Assembly (NCBI RefSeq): GCF_006459125.1
Contig: NZ_CP041070.1
Coordinates: 2,852,001 to 2,916,000 of the forward strand
From: Halarcobacter anaerophilus
Lineage (GTDB): Bacteria > Campylobacterota > Campylobacteria > Campylobacterales > Arcobacteraceae
Reading direction: 5' to 3'
Length of the DNA: 64,000 bases
Shown: positions 45,832-54,136 of the stretch, piece after piece
Layout of the letters: each line of letters opens with the position of its first letter
How positions within the stretch are numbered: position 1 is the stretch's first letter
Notes under the pieces: generated by a model
What the model saw: the letters and a program-made list of their open reading frames with translations, nothing else
Databases searched by the model: none
Told to the model about the DNA's origin: nothing
Made by a program: the position numbers and the translations under genes

Positions 45832-46198
45832 TGATTTTTTCTTTTACTTCAACTAATGGCGAGAAATAAACAATTAAAAAATTAATTAACAATGCAATAA
45901 AAATAGTTAAGGGAACAACTATCCATAAGTTTGGTTTTATATTTAAAGATTGAAAAAACATACTAATTGAACCACCAACCATTAAAAATCCCCCCATTCC
46001 ATAAATAAAGTTTAATAATTCTTTAGGGATTTTTATATAATAAGGTAGCCTATATTTTTTATTATCGATAATAATATATCTTTGAAAAATTAAAGCAAGT
46101 GTATTTTTAAATGTTTTTTTTTCATTTTTATTTCCCCAATATAATATTTCTTGCAAATTGATCAATCTCTTTTGCTGAAAAAGTAATTTGACCAACAA
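45824..46198 (-). CDS. Small two-helix membrane protein, paralog
   Basis: Up to 124 aa; paralog of 45562, with FKNTLALIFQRYIIID aligned to KYTLALTFKEKINID and GMGGFLMVGGSISMF to VMGGFLSLGAIISIL. The ATG at 46198 lies deep inside the upstream gene; an in-frame TTG about 45 bases later, preceded by AAGAGA, would fit the paralog better, so the true start is uncertain. Overlaps the downstream paralog by 8 bases: a tandem duplication. Confidence 0.5.
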   Translation of the reverse strand: MLVKLLFQQKRLINLQEILYWGNKNEKKTFKNTLALIFQRYIIIDNKKYRLPYYIKIPKELLNFIYGMGGFLMVGGSISMFFQSLNIKPNLWIVVPLTIFIALLINFLIVYFSPLVEVKEKINE

Positions 46199-47068
46199 TT
46201 GATGTATAAGGTATTATTCTTGTACCAGTTAATTTGGTAATTCCATAACCAGTTAAAAATCTACTAGTAACATATTCTGGATTTTTTTCGATATATTTTT
46301 TAACAGATTTAGCAAATATTTCAAAAGAATCATTCTCATTAGAAAGGATATACTTTATAAGTTTTAAAGTATATTTTGTTTCATCTGTAGCAATGTCTTG
46401 TTCTATGTCGTCAATATTATCTAATTGCCAATCTCTAAAACCTGAAATTCTAGCTGCCCAATCTCCAAATCCATATAATCCAGCAAAGATTGAACCTGAT
46501 CCTTGAATCATTGGATGTTGATTTTGTAAAGCTCTAGTTATAGGATTCCTTTTTTGTATTTTATATTTTTTTATATCTTTTTCTGTAAGAAGGTGAATTT
46601 TTTGTAAGTCATCTCTAATAATTAAACCAACAAATTTATCATCTACTTTTACCGTTTCCTTCTTAGTTTCTTTTTCTACAATTGGTTCATAAATTTCTTC
46701 AACTACTTTTTTAATCTGAACTCTTGGCACAGGAGCTGTAGTAGGTCTAAGTGATTGAATAAGCCATTCTAAACTTCTATTAAAAAAATGATTATTTGAA
46801 CGAATAATCTTATAACCATCATTTGTATAAGTTAAGGCTGGATGTCTAGTATTATATTTAAGAATAAATATATTTCCATATTCATATTCTTTTAGCCAAT
46901 ATTCTTTAGTGTAATGACTATTTTCATTTAATTTATATGATACTTCTTCAGATGAATGAATATTTAAAAAATATTCTAAATCACTTTTACCAAAAATTGA
47001 GATACTATATTTTCTAAATCATTATAGCTGATATCACTTGCTTTTTTTATTTTAAAATCTTCAAACAT
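46128..47068 (-). pseudogene. Unknown gene broken by a one-base shift in a homopolymer
   Basis: The frame starts at ATG 47068 (FEDFKIKKASDISYNDLENI) and runs into a stop after about 30 codons. Adding one T to the run of five at 46992-46996 (A on the plus strand) restores a single frame of about 313 codons through to 46128. The C-terminal 200 codons look intact (for example FGDWAARISGFRDW, TSIVGQITFSAKEID). No family recognised. Either a real pseudogene, a phase-variable gene, or a sequencing error in the homopolymer. Located upstream of the two small membrane proteins. Confidence 0.6.
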
Positions 47069-47176
47069 TTAAATCCACTTTTAGATTATTTCTTTAAAAT
47101 ATAATACCAATAATATACTTAATTATTATTTTAATGAGTTAGAGATAAAATAATAATCTCAAAAATATAAAACATC

Positions 47177-47193
47177 CTCATTAACTAATGTAT
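47177..47193. repeat. Right half of the second inverted-repeat pair
   Basis: CTCATTAACTAATGTAT is the inverse of the copy at 45059 with one mismatch. It lies in the 241-base gap (47069-47309) before the signalling cluster. That gap is otherwise AT-rich, and I see no gene in it. About ten bases further out, ATAACA ends at 47202, comparable to a TGT-type terminus, but no 5-bp duplication was found there. Confidence 0.55.
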
Positions 47194-47309
47194 CTTATAA
47201 CAGTCCAAACGGTACCTCTAAACTTTCAATTAAATTCACCCCTTTTTTATTAAACATATATTATTATTTCTTATATCATGTAAATTATTCTCTAAAAAAA
47301 AGGTGAGTT

Positions 47310-47963
47310 TTGATTGCAAATAGCTTAATTATATATATTGTTTTATCTTCTTTAATACTTTTTACACTATTTAATTTAATATTAAAAATAGTCTATAAAA
47401 GTGAAAAAGCTATTAACTTTTTTCTGTATTTTTGTATCTGTTATTTTATAGGCTTAGCCTTGACAACTTTAAGAAATGAGATTTCAGATTTTTTATCAAT
47501 TGTTATAGGAGTTACGATTCTTGTTTTAGGGTATATATTTTTATATATTGGAGCGCGTGCTCTTTTAGGATTAAGCTGCAAATGGAGGAATCGTTATTTA
47601 ATCCCTATTTTTCTGGTTCTTTTCGGTTTCTATATATTCAGTTATATCTATTATGATTTACAAATGAGAATAATAATTTTCTCTCTATTTTCAATATCTT
47701 ATTCTATTGCTTTAAGCTATATTTTTTGGATAGATAGTTTAAAAAAACTTAAAACTATCAATACGATTGCATCCATCTATTTTATAATAGTCTCTATAGT
47801 TTTTTTACTAAGGGCATTAAATGCTTCAACAATGGCTTATGCAATTGAGTTTTTATATTCTACGAAATTTATGGTTTTATCTCCTTATATAGCCCTCTTT
47901 TGCACTCTTTTTATATTTATGTTTATAATATCTGCCCATCTTAGGTATAAAAGACAAAATTAA
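47310..47963 (+). CDS. Multi-helix membrane protein, solo sensory-domain-like
   Basis: 217-aa protein with seven hydrophobic segments and little else. The loop LYIGARALLGLSCKWRNRYL resembles the membrane domain found at the N-terminus of some diguanylate cyclases and kinases, but no output domain follows. TTG start with AAGGTGA six bases upstream. It ends directly before the histidine kinase (no gap), so it may be a membrane partner that senses for the kinase. Confidence 0.62.
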   Translation: MIANSLIIYIVLSSLILFTLFNLILKIVYKSEKAINFFLYFCICYFIGLALTTLRNEISDFLSIVIGVTILVLGYIFLYIGARALLGLSCKWRNRYLIPIFLVLFGFYIFSYIYYDLQMRIIIFSLFSISYSIALSYIFWIDSLKKLKTINTIASIYFIIVSIVFLLRALNASTMAYAIEFLYSTKFMVLSPYIALFCTLFIFMFIISAHLRYKRQN

Positions 47964-49550
47964 ATGAGAGTTCTATTTTTAGTTTTATTCTTTTATATAT
48001 ACGGTTTTTCAAATAATTTAAATCTCACTCTATCAAAAGATGAGTCAAAGTACCTCAGCTCTTTAAATAAAATAAAAGTGTGTGTTAGTTCCCAATGGAT
48101 TAAAGATAAAGAAATAAAAAGTATGACAAAAGAGTATCTAAATCTTTTTTTTAAAAAAATAGATTTGCCTTTTAGCATAATAAAAATAGATACCAAAAAA
48201 GAGATCTACGATAGTATAAAAAACAAAAGATGTGATATAGTGGCTTTTATTCAAAGAAGTGTTGAGTCCGAACAATTTTTAAAACATACTTCTCCTTACT
48301 TATCTGAATCTTTAGTTCTTTTACAAAAAGCTTCTAACAAGGAAAATCCTTTGGATATTTTCTCTATTAATAAACCCTTTGCCATTATTAAAAATCATTT
48401 TACGGAAGATGTCTTACAAGAGAATATCGCAAAGCTAAATATCACGAAACTTGACTCTATCTCCGAAGCTTTTGATAGAATCAATAAAAATGAGATATTT
48501 GGATTAATAGATACCCAAAGTATTATTTCACATAATGTAAAAAAAAGAAACTTCCAATACCTAAGTACAAGTAAAGAGCTTCCTTTTAAAATTAAGTATT
48601 CCCTTGGGGTAGATAAAAACAATGAAATACTGTTTTCTATCATTCAAAAAGTTATTTTATCTATCAGTCCAAAAGACATTGAAAATATTTACAATAAATA
48701 TAATACTAAAAAGAGTAATAAAGATTATAAACTTCTAATTCAATTTTTATTTTTCTCTCTTGCTTTAGTTGCTATTTTTTTCTATTTTAATCTATATTTA
48801 AAAGAGGAAAATAAAAAGAGATTAAAAAAGCAAGTTTTATTATTACGTCAAAATCGTTTTGCCCAAATGGGAGAGATGATTGAAAATATTGCCCATCAAT
48901 GGAAACAGCCCTTGGCACAAATTAACTCAAGCGTTTTAATGATTGATATTCGATGTACCCAATTAGATATTGATGATGAAAATATAGCTAATAAACTTAA
49001 TGAAATAGAGACTATGACAACTTATATGGGAAATGTAATTAATGATTTTCAAAACTTTTTCAATCCCAAAAAAGAGAGAGTGATAATAGATATAAATGAA
49101 GTTGTTATCCAATCTTTCAACATCGTAAAAAGTCACTTTATTTTACATAAAATTGAATTCAACCATAAAATAAAATCTGATCTGATGATTGAAACTTTTG
49201 TAAGAGAATTAGAGCATGTTATTGTGATTATTTTAAATAATGCAAAAGATGCACTTATTAAAAATAGTATAAAAAATCCCGGCGTAAAAATAGAAATAAT
49301 AGAAAAAGAGCAAACCGTTCTTTTAAATATATGTGACAATGCCTTGGGAATTGATCCAAAATTGACAGAAACTATTTTTGAGCCCTATTTTACTACAAAA
49401 GATAAATCACAAGGTGTTGGATTAGGCTTATATATGGCAAAATCTATAACCGAAGAAGTTTTAAATGGAAAACTAAGAGCTTTTAATCATAAAGATGGAG
49501 CTACTTTTCAGATTGAACTGCCCAAAGGAAATAAAGATGGATCAAAATAA
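47964..49550 (+). CDS. Sensor histidine kinase with periplasmic solute-binding domain
   Basis: 528-aa kinase. A signal peptide (LFLVLFFYIYGFS) is followed by a periplasmic domain of about 220 residues resembling bacterial extracellular solute-binding family 3 (KIKVCVSSQWIKD, then KRCDIVAFIQ). A membrane helix (FLFFSLALVAIFFYF) lies near residue 265. The HisKA motif is ENIAHQWKQPLAQ near residue 308; N, G1 and G2 boxes follow (IILNNAKDAL, NICDNALGID, GVGLGLYMAKS). The ligand is unknown. It overlaps the regulator gene by 14 bases, forming a two-component pair. Confidence 0.88.
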   Translation: MRVLFLVLFFYIYGFSNNLNLTLSKDESKYLSSLNKIKVCVSSQWIKDKEIKSMTKEYLNLFFKKIDLPFSIIKIDTKKEIYDSIKNKRCDIVAFIQRSVESEQFLKHTSPYLSESLVLLQKASNKENPLDIFSINKPFAIIKNHFTEDVLQENIAKLNITKLDSISEAFDRINKNEIFGLIDTQSIISHNVKKRNFQYLSTSKELPFKIKYSLGVDKNNEILFSIIQKVILSISPKDIENIYNKYNTKKSNKDYKLLIQFLFFSLALVAIFFYFNLYLKEENKKRLKKQVLLLRQNRFAQMGEMIENIAHQWKQPLAQINSSVLMIDIRCTQLDIDDENIANKLNEIETMTTYMGNVINDFQNFFNPKKERVIIDINEVVIQSFNIVKSHFILHKIEFNHKIKSDLMIETFVRELEHVIVIILNNAKDALIKNSIKNPGVKIEIIEKEQTVLLNICDNALGIDPKLTETIFEPYFTTKDKSQGVGLGLYMAKSITEEVLNGKLRAFNHKDGATFQIELPKGNKDGSK

Positions 49551-50232
49551 ATACCCTTATACTATTTTATTTATTGATGATGAAGATATAATAAGAGAGA
49601 ACTATTTATCATATTTGAAACTTTTATTTAAAGAGGTATATTCGGCAAAAGACTCTTATGAAGGATATAAAATTTATAATGATAAGAAACCCGATATTAT
49701 GATTGTAGATATAAAACTACCTCATATAAGCGGCTTAGAATTAGTTAAAAAAATCAGAGAAAAAGATTTCCAAACAAAAGTTATTATGCTTACTGCCCAT
49801 AGTGATAAAAACTATTTGTTGGAAGCTACTGAACTAAAACTATCTCAATATTTAATCAAACCCGTTACAAGAGCACAACTGCAAAAAACACTACAAAAAA
49901 CAATAGATGAACTACTGCTTTATTCTGTGGAACCCCTTAAAATAATCGATTTATCAAATAACTATTATTGGGATATAAAAAAAGAGAAACTAATGTATTT
50001 TAGTACAGAAGTCTATCTTACAACAAAAGAAAAAGAGTTTATCTCTTTATTATCATCCTCTTTAGACAGAGTTTTTACTTATGATGAAATTATAGAAAAT
50101 ATTTGGAGTTGCGATGAAAATGTTTCCATAGAAAGTATTAAAACTTTAGTAAAAAAAATCAGAAAGAAACTGCCCTTTGAAGCCATTGAAAATGTATTCT
50201 CGCAAGGTTATAAATTAAAACAAAGAAATTAG
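49537..50232 (+). CDS. OmpR-family response regulator
   Basis: 231-aa regulator. Receiver domain with FIDDED acid pocket, phosphoacceptor Asp58 in IMIVDIKLP, Thr in MLTAHSD and Lys in YLIKPV. The C-terminus is a winged helix (KEKEFISLLSSSLDRVFTYD through IKTLVKKIRKKL to FSQGYKL). Start chosen at ATG 49537, preceded by AAAGGAA inside the kinase gene; an upstream in-frame ATG at 49495 lacks such a site. Pairs with the kinase before it. Confidence 0.88.
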   Translation: MDQNKYPYTILFIDDEDIIRENYLSYLKLLFKEVYSAKDSYEGYKIYNDKKPDIMIVDIKLPHISGLELVKKIREKDFQTKVIMLTAHSDKNYLLEATELKLSQYLIKPVTRAQLQKTLQKTIDELLLYSVEPLKIIDLSNNYYWDIKKEKLMYFSTEVYLTTKEKEFISLLSSSLDRVFTYDEIIENIWSCDENVSIESIKTLVKKIRKKLPFEAIENVFSQGYKLKQRN

Positions 50233-50298
50233 AGGTTCACTACTTAGTCACTAGTTTATATTATTATTTTAGGCAATTTATTTTTTAAGGCTAAAGTA

Positions 50299-52020
50299 AT
50301 GGTAAAATTGAATTTTAATGCAAAGAAAAAGATATCTCTTAAAACAACCGTTCTCTCCATTTTCTTTTTAATTACAATTATTATGGGGATTATCTTTATT
50401 ATCCAGATTTTATATTTTGCAAAAAAACTCTCTTATGAAAGTATTAATATAAAACTTGAAGGTCTAAGCAGTGATATAAATAGATCTATAAAAAGTATGG
50501 ATAAAATCAATGAAAATATAATACTTTTACTAAATAATATAAGTGAACCTAGTTTAAAACTTTATAAAGATATTTTAGAGAATAACTCAAATTTATATGC
50601 AGTATATTCAGGTTTTAAAAATAACGGTTTTTATGAATTGATTAATTTAGATATACATAATACCCTAAGAGATCTCTATAATGCAAAAGTCACTGATAAA
50701 TGGCTTTTTATAAGAATTGATTCTAAAGACTCTGCCTTAAAAAAAATTGTTCTGCTTAACAAAGATTTAGAAGAGACAAAAAGTTATTTTGAAAAAACAG
50801 ATTATAAATCAAATACTAGACCTTGGTATAAAAAAGCACTGGTAAGTAACAATATTATCAAAACTGATCCCTATAAATTCTCTAATATTCCATCAAAGGG
50901 GATAACTTATGCAAAAAGAGTTGCAAAGAGCAGTACAGTTGTAGGAATAGATGTACTTATCTATGATATACGCAAGCTTTTTGAAAAACATATTAAAAAC
51001 AGTTACAGCAATGCATTTTTACTTGATAAGAATATGAACATCATATCTTCTTTAAAAAAAAGTGAAAAATTAGAAAAGTTTTTATCAGAAATTGAAAACA
51101 AAGAGAGTCTTTTTAAGCCTACAACTGTAAATATAGACGGGATAAAATATGTAGTTCAAATAAATACTGTTAACAAAAATGAATATTTAGCTTTCTTTTC
51201 CCAATATGAGCAGTTAATCTCTTTTTATAAAAAACAGACATATGAAATAATGATAATTTTTTTATTAAGTATTCTCTTCTTAATTCCTTTGGTAATCTAC
51301 TCATCAAGAATTATTGTTAAACCTATTGATATTCTTACAAAACAAAGTAGAAAAGTAGAGAAAAGAGAGTTTAAAGATATAAAAATAGTCGAAACATCGG
51401 TACTGGAAGTAGCAGAGCTCTCAAATTCAATGTATGAAATGTCCCAAGCTATACACTCTTACCAACACTCGCTAGAAAAGAAAGTAATAGAGAGAACAAA
51501 ACAGTTAAAGAAAAAAAATGAAGAACTTTTAAAACTTTCAATTACCGATAAATTAACAAGCTTATATAATAGAGTTAAAATAGATAAGGTTTTAAAAGAG
51601 CAATATGAATTGGCAAAAAGGTACAATACGCCTTTTTCTCTAATTTTAATGGATATTGATTTTTTTAAAAAAGTAAATGATAACTATGGACATAAAATCG
51701 GCGATGATGTTTTAATTGAAACTTCAAAAGTTTTAAAAAAGACTATAAGAAAGACTGATATTTTAGGAAGATGGGGAGGAGAAGAGTTTATGGTAATAAC
51801 TCCCCATACAACTCAAGACGGTGCTGTATCATTAGCAAAAGAGTTAAATAAAGCAGTAGCAAACCATCAATACAGCACTTATGAAAAAAGAGTTACTATT
51901 AGTTTGGGTGTTTGCAGTTTCGAAGAAAAATTTGATATAGATAAAATGACCATCAAAGCAGATGAAGCACTCTATAGGGCAAAAGAAAACGGAAGAAATA
52001 GAGTGGAAGTTTATAGTTAA
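50299..52020 (+). CDS. Membrane diguanylate cyclase with Cache-like sensor
   Basis: 573-aa protein: membrane helix (residues 15-38), periplasmic sensor of about 260 residues with Cache-type features (DYKSNTRPWYKKAL), second helix near residue 320, HAMP and coiled coil, and a C-terminal GGDEF domain. The active site GRWGGEEF is intact, and the RKTD inhibitory I-site precedes it by five residues. It makes cyclic di-GMP from GTP. It follows the two-component pair by 66 bases. Its TAA stop is the last thing before the IS256-family copy 2, which starts on the next base. Confidence 0.9.
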   Translation: MVKLNFNAKKKISLKTTVLSIFFLITIIMGIIFIIQILYFAKKLSYESINIKLEGLSSDINRSIKSMDKINENIILLLNNISEPSLKLYKDILENNSNLYAVYSGFKNNGFYELINLDIHNTLRDLYNAKVTDKWLFIRIDSKDSALKKIVLLNKDLEETKSYFEKTDYKSNTRPWYKKALVSNNIIKTDPYKFSNIPSKGITYAKRVAKSSTVVGIDVLIYDIRKLFEKHIKNSYSNAFLLDKNMNIISSLKKSEKLEKFLSEIENKESLFKPTTVNIDGIKYVVQINTVNKNEYLAFFSQYEQLISFYKKQTYEIMIIFLLSILFLIPLVIYSSRIIVKPIDILTKQSRKVEKREFKDIKIVETSVLEVAELSNSMYEMSQAIHSYQHSLEKKVIERTKQLKKKNEELLKLSITDKLTSLYNRVKIDKVLKEQYELAKRYNTPFSLILMDIDFFKKVNDNYGHKIGDDVLIETSKVLKKTIRKTDILGRWGGEEFMVITPHTTQDGAVSLAKELNKAVANHQYSTYEKRVTISLGVCSFEEKFDIDKMTIKADEALYRAKENGRNRVEVYS

Positions 52021-53336
52021 GAGACTGTTTAAAAATCTGTGTCAAGTAACTAATTGTAACTAAAGTTACACCTCTAAAAAATCATCTAACCTTCCCTCGA
52101 AAAATATTGCTAACTGAGAGAGAGTTAGATTCCAGTTTCTAACTGGCATTGTCCATTTTTCACTTGCATTTTGTATCCCCATATATAATAATTTTAATAA
52201 AGAATTTTCATTTGGAAATGCTCCTTTTGTTTTTGTTAGTTTCCTAAATTGTCTATGAACAGACTCAATAATATTGGTCGTATAAATCACTTTTCTAATT
52301 TCAGGTGGATACTTAAAATAAACAGATAGATTTTCCCATTTATTATGCCAAGATTGAAGTACAATAGGATATTTTTTACCCCATTTCTCATCAAGTTTTA
52401 GAAGTTCGTCTTCTGCTATCTCTTTTGATACTGCTTGATAAACAGGTTTTAAATCTTTCATAAATTCTTTATGGTTTTTAGAAGCAACATATTTCATTGA
52501 ATTTCTAATTTGATGAATAATACATAGTTGTACTTCTGTTTTTGGAAATATTGTTTTTATTGCTTCAGGGAAGCCTTTTAAACCATCTACACTTGCAATA
52601 AGTATATCTTGCAATCCTCTGTTGTTTAAATCACTTAAAACACTAAGCCAGAAGTTTGCACCTTCACTCTCACTTAGATAAAGTCCAAGTATCTCTTTTT
52701 TACCATCTAAACGAAGTCCTAAAACAGTATAAACTGCTTTTGACACATATTTACCACCATCCTTGATTTTATAATGGATTGCATCTAACCATACAAAAGG
52801 ATAAATTGTTTCTAATGGTCTACTTTGCCATGCTTTTACTTTATCAATAATCTTATCCGTAATTGCACTTATTGTTGCAGTTGATAATTCTACTCTATAT
52901 ATCTCTTCAATATGTTTAATTATATCTCTATAGCTTAATCCTAAGCCATACATTGAAATTATTCTTTCTTCTATTTCATTTGAAATTGTTGTTTGATTTT
53001 TCTTTACTAGTTGTGGTTCAAAAGATCCTGCTCTATCTCTTGGTGTATTTAGTTCAAATGTTCCATCTGTTGATTTTATTGTTTTAGATGTTTTACCATT
53101 TTTCCTATTCTTATTTCCTGATAATACATCATCTTTTATATGAGATTCTACTTCTGCTTCTAATGCAGCTTCCACTAATTGTTTTACTAAGGGAGCAAGT
53201 ACACCATCTTTCCCACTTATTTTTTTACCAGCTAAAAGTTGTTGAACTGCTTCATTAAAATCAAACTCTGTTTCTTTTTTCATTGTCAATCCTTGATATT
53301 ATTTTATCAGATTGACACAGAATTTTTAACACTCCC
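52021..53336 (-). mobile_element. IS256-family insertion sequence, copy 2
   Basis: Same 1316-bp length, same ends and same transposase as copy 1 at 12998, in opposite orientation. The flanking 8 bases (ATAGTTAA and TAATAACT) are not a direct repeat, unlike copy 1. This suggests later rearrangement, recombination with another copy, or loss of the duplication. The element begins on the base after the diguanylate cyclase stop codon. Confidence 0.92.
52066..53283 (-). CDS. IS256-family transposase (Mutator type), copy 2
   Basis: 405-aa protein identical to that of copy 1 over its whole length, with the same catalytic motifs (VWLDAIHYKIKD, IASVDGLKGF, NIIESVHRQFRK). Start ATG chosen at 53283 on the same ground as copy 1. 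Both copies are intact and probably active. Confidence 0.95.
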   Translation of the reverse strand: MKKETEFDFNEAVQQLLAGKKISGKDGVLAPLVKQLVEAALEAEVESHIKDDVLSGNKNRKNGKTSKTIKSTDGTFELNTPRDRAGSFEPQLVKKNQTTISNEIEERIISMYGLGLSYRDIIKHIEEIYRVELSTATISAITDKIIDKVKAWQSRPLETIYPFVWLDAIHYKIKDGGKYVSKAVYTVLGLRLDGKKEILGLYLSESEGANFWLSVLSDLNNRGLQDILIASVDGLKGFPEAIKTIFPKTEVQLCIIHQIRNSMKYVASKNHKEFMKDLKPVYQAVSKEIAEDELLKLDEKWGKKYPIVLQSWHNKWENLSVYFKYPPEIRKVIYTTNIIESVHRQFRKLTKTKGAFPNENSLLKLLYMGIQNASEKWTMPVRNWNLTLSQLAIFFEGRLDDFLEV

Positions 53337-53343
53337 TAATAAC

Positions 53344-54030
53344 TTACTCAATATTCCTTTGAGTAAAAACTTTCATACTAGGAAACTCCAAAGCACATAA
53401 TCTTGGATTAGGGATTTTATCTTTGTTATAACATCCTAAATCTATATCGGCATAATAATCCGCAATATCAGGCTCTGAGACTATTGTATGACCATATACG
53501 TTAAATATATCTTTATTATCAAAATTCATATATCTGCTCCATAACACATGATTCTCAAAAGCTTCTATTTCCTCTTTATTTTTGCTATCTCTAAGCTTCC
53601 AAACTTTTCCCACGCAAGAGTGAGAAACAACCAAGTATCTTCCATCTTGGGTTTTTATATCCTTATACTCTTTATACAGAGGCAGACTTTTAATAAACTC
53701 AAGTTGAGAATAAAACTCTTCTTCGTTTTTATACGATTTTATAGTTTCTTCTCCGCCATTTTTAAACAACCATTGGGCTAGAGCTCTATTTTGTCTATCA
53801 TTTTTTAATAAAGGAGCATATTTTAGAAACATCAATTCATGATTTCCCAAAACACAATCTAAATTGTTATCCATAATATATTTTATAACCAAGAAGGAGT
53901 CACTGCCTCTATCAACTAAATCTCCCACAAAACATATTTTAGAGTTCTCTTTATCAGGCAGTTTATCTATTAAAGCTAATAGAGTTTTATAACTTCCGTG
54001 AACATCGCTGATTATGTAAATACTTTTCAT
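53344..54030 (-). CDS. Metallophosphoesterase, PPP family
   Basis: 228-aa enzyme of the Ser/Thr-phosphatase/ApaH-like superfamily. The metal site is complete: IISDVHGSYKTL (DxH), CFVGDLVDRGSDS (GDxxDRG), CVLGNHELM (GNHE), VVSHS and a final YGHTIV. Substrates may be phosphoproteins or dinucleoside polyphosphates; the sequence does not tell. Its stop is only 8 bases from IS256-family copy 2, but the frame is complete. Confidence 0.85.
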   Translation of the reverse strand: MKSIYIISDVHGSYKTLLALIDKLPDKENSKICFVGDLVDRGSDSFLVIKYIMDNNLDCVLGNHELMFLKYAPLLKNDRQNRALAQWLFKNGGEETIKSYKNEEEFYSQLEFIKSLPLYKEYKDIKTQDGRYLVVSHSCVGKVWKLRDSKNKEEIEAFENHVLWSRYMNFDNKDIFNVYGHTIVSEPDIADYYADIDLGCYNKDKIPNPRLCALEFPSMKVFTQRNIE

Positions 54031-54107
54031 CTTTTTCCTCTATTTTATAGTTATATTATTTTAATAGAGTTTTCATAATATTTTATAAAAAATAAGTTTT
54101 ATATCAT

Positions 54108-54136
54108 AAAGCTAAAAGAGTATCTCTTTTAGCTTT
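54108..54136. terminator. 13-bp perfect hairpin at the end of cptA
   Basis: AAAGCTAAAAGAG-TAT-CTCTTTTAGCTTT, a perfect 13-bp stem with a 3-base loop, overlaps the cptA stop. The flank on the minus strand is T-rich only after about 15 bases, so termination is probable but not textbook. Confidence 0.5.

Noticed and set aside
47194-47202. Right terminus of a second complete Tn7-like element
   Set aside because: A TGT-type end can be drawn, but the 5 bases outside (GTCCA) do not match TGAGA and no transposition genes lie inside. Kept only as a possible remnant.
12998-53336. Composite transposon formed by the two IS256-family copies
   Set aside because: The 38 kb between them holds ordinary housekeeping genes, and copy 2 has no target duplication. 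Nothing indicates joint movement.
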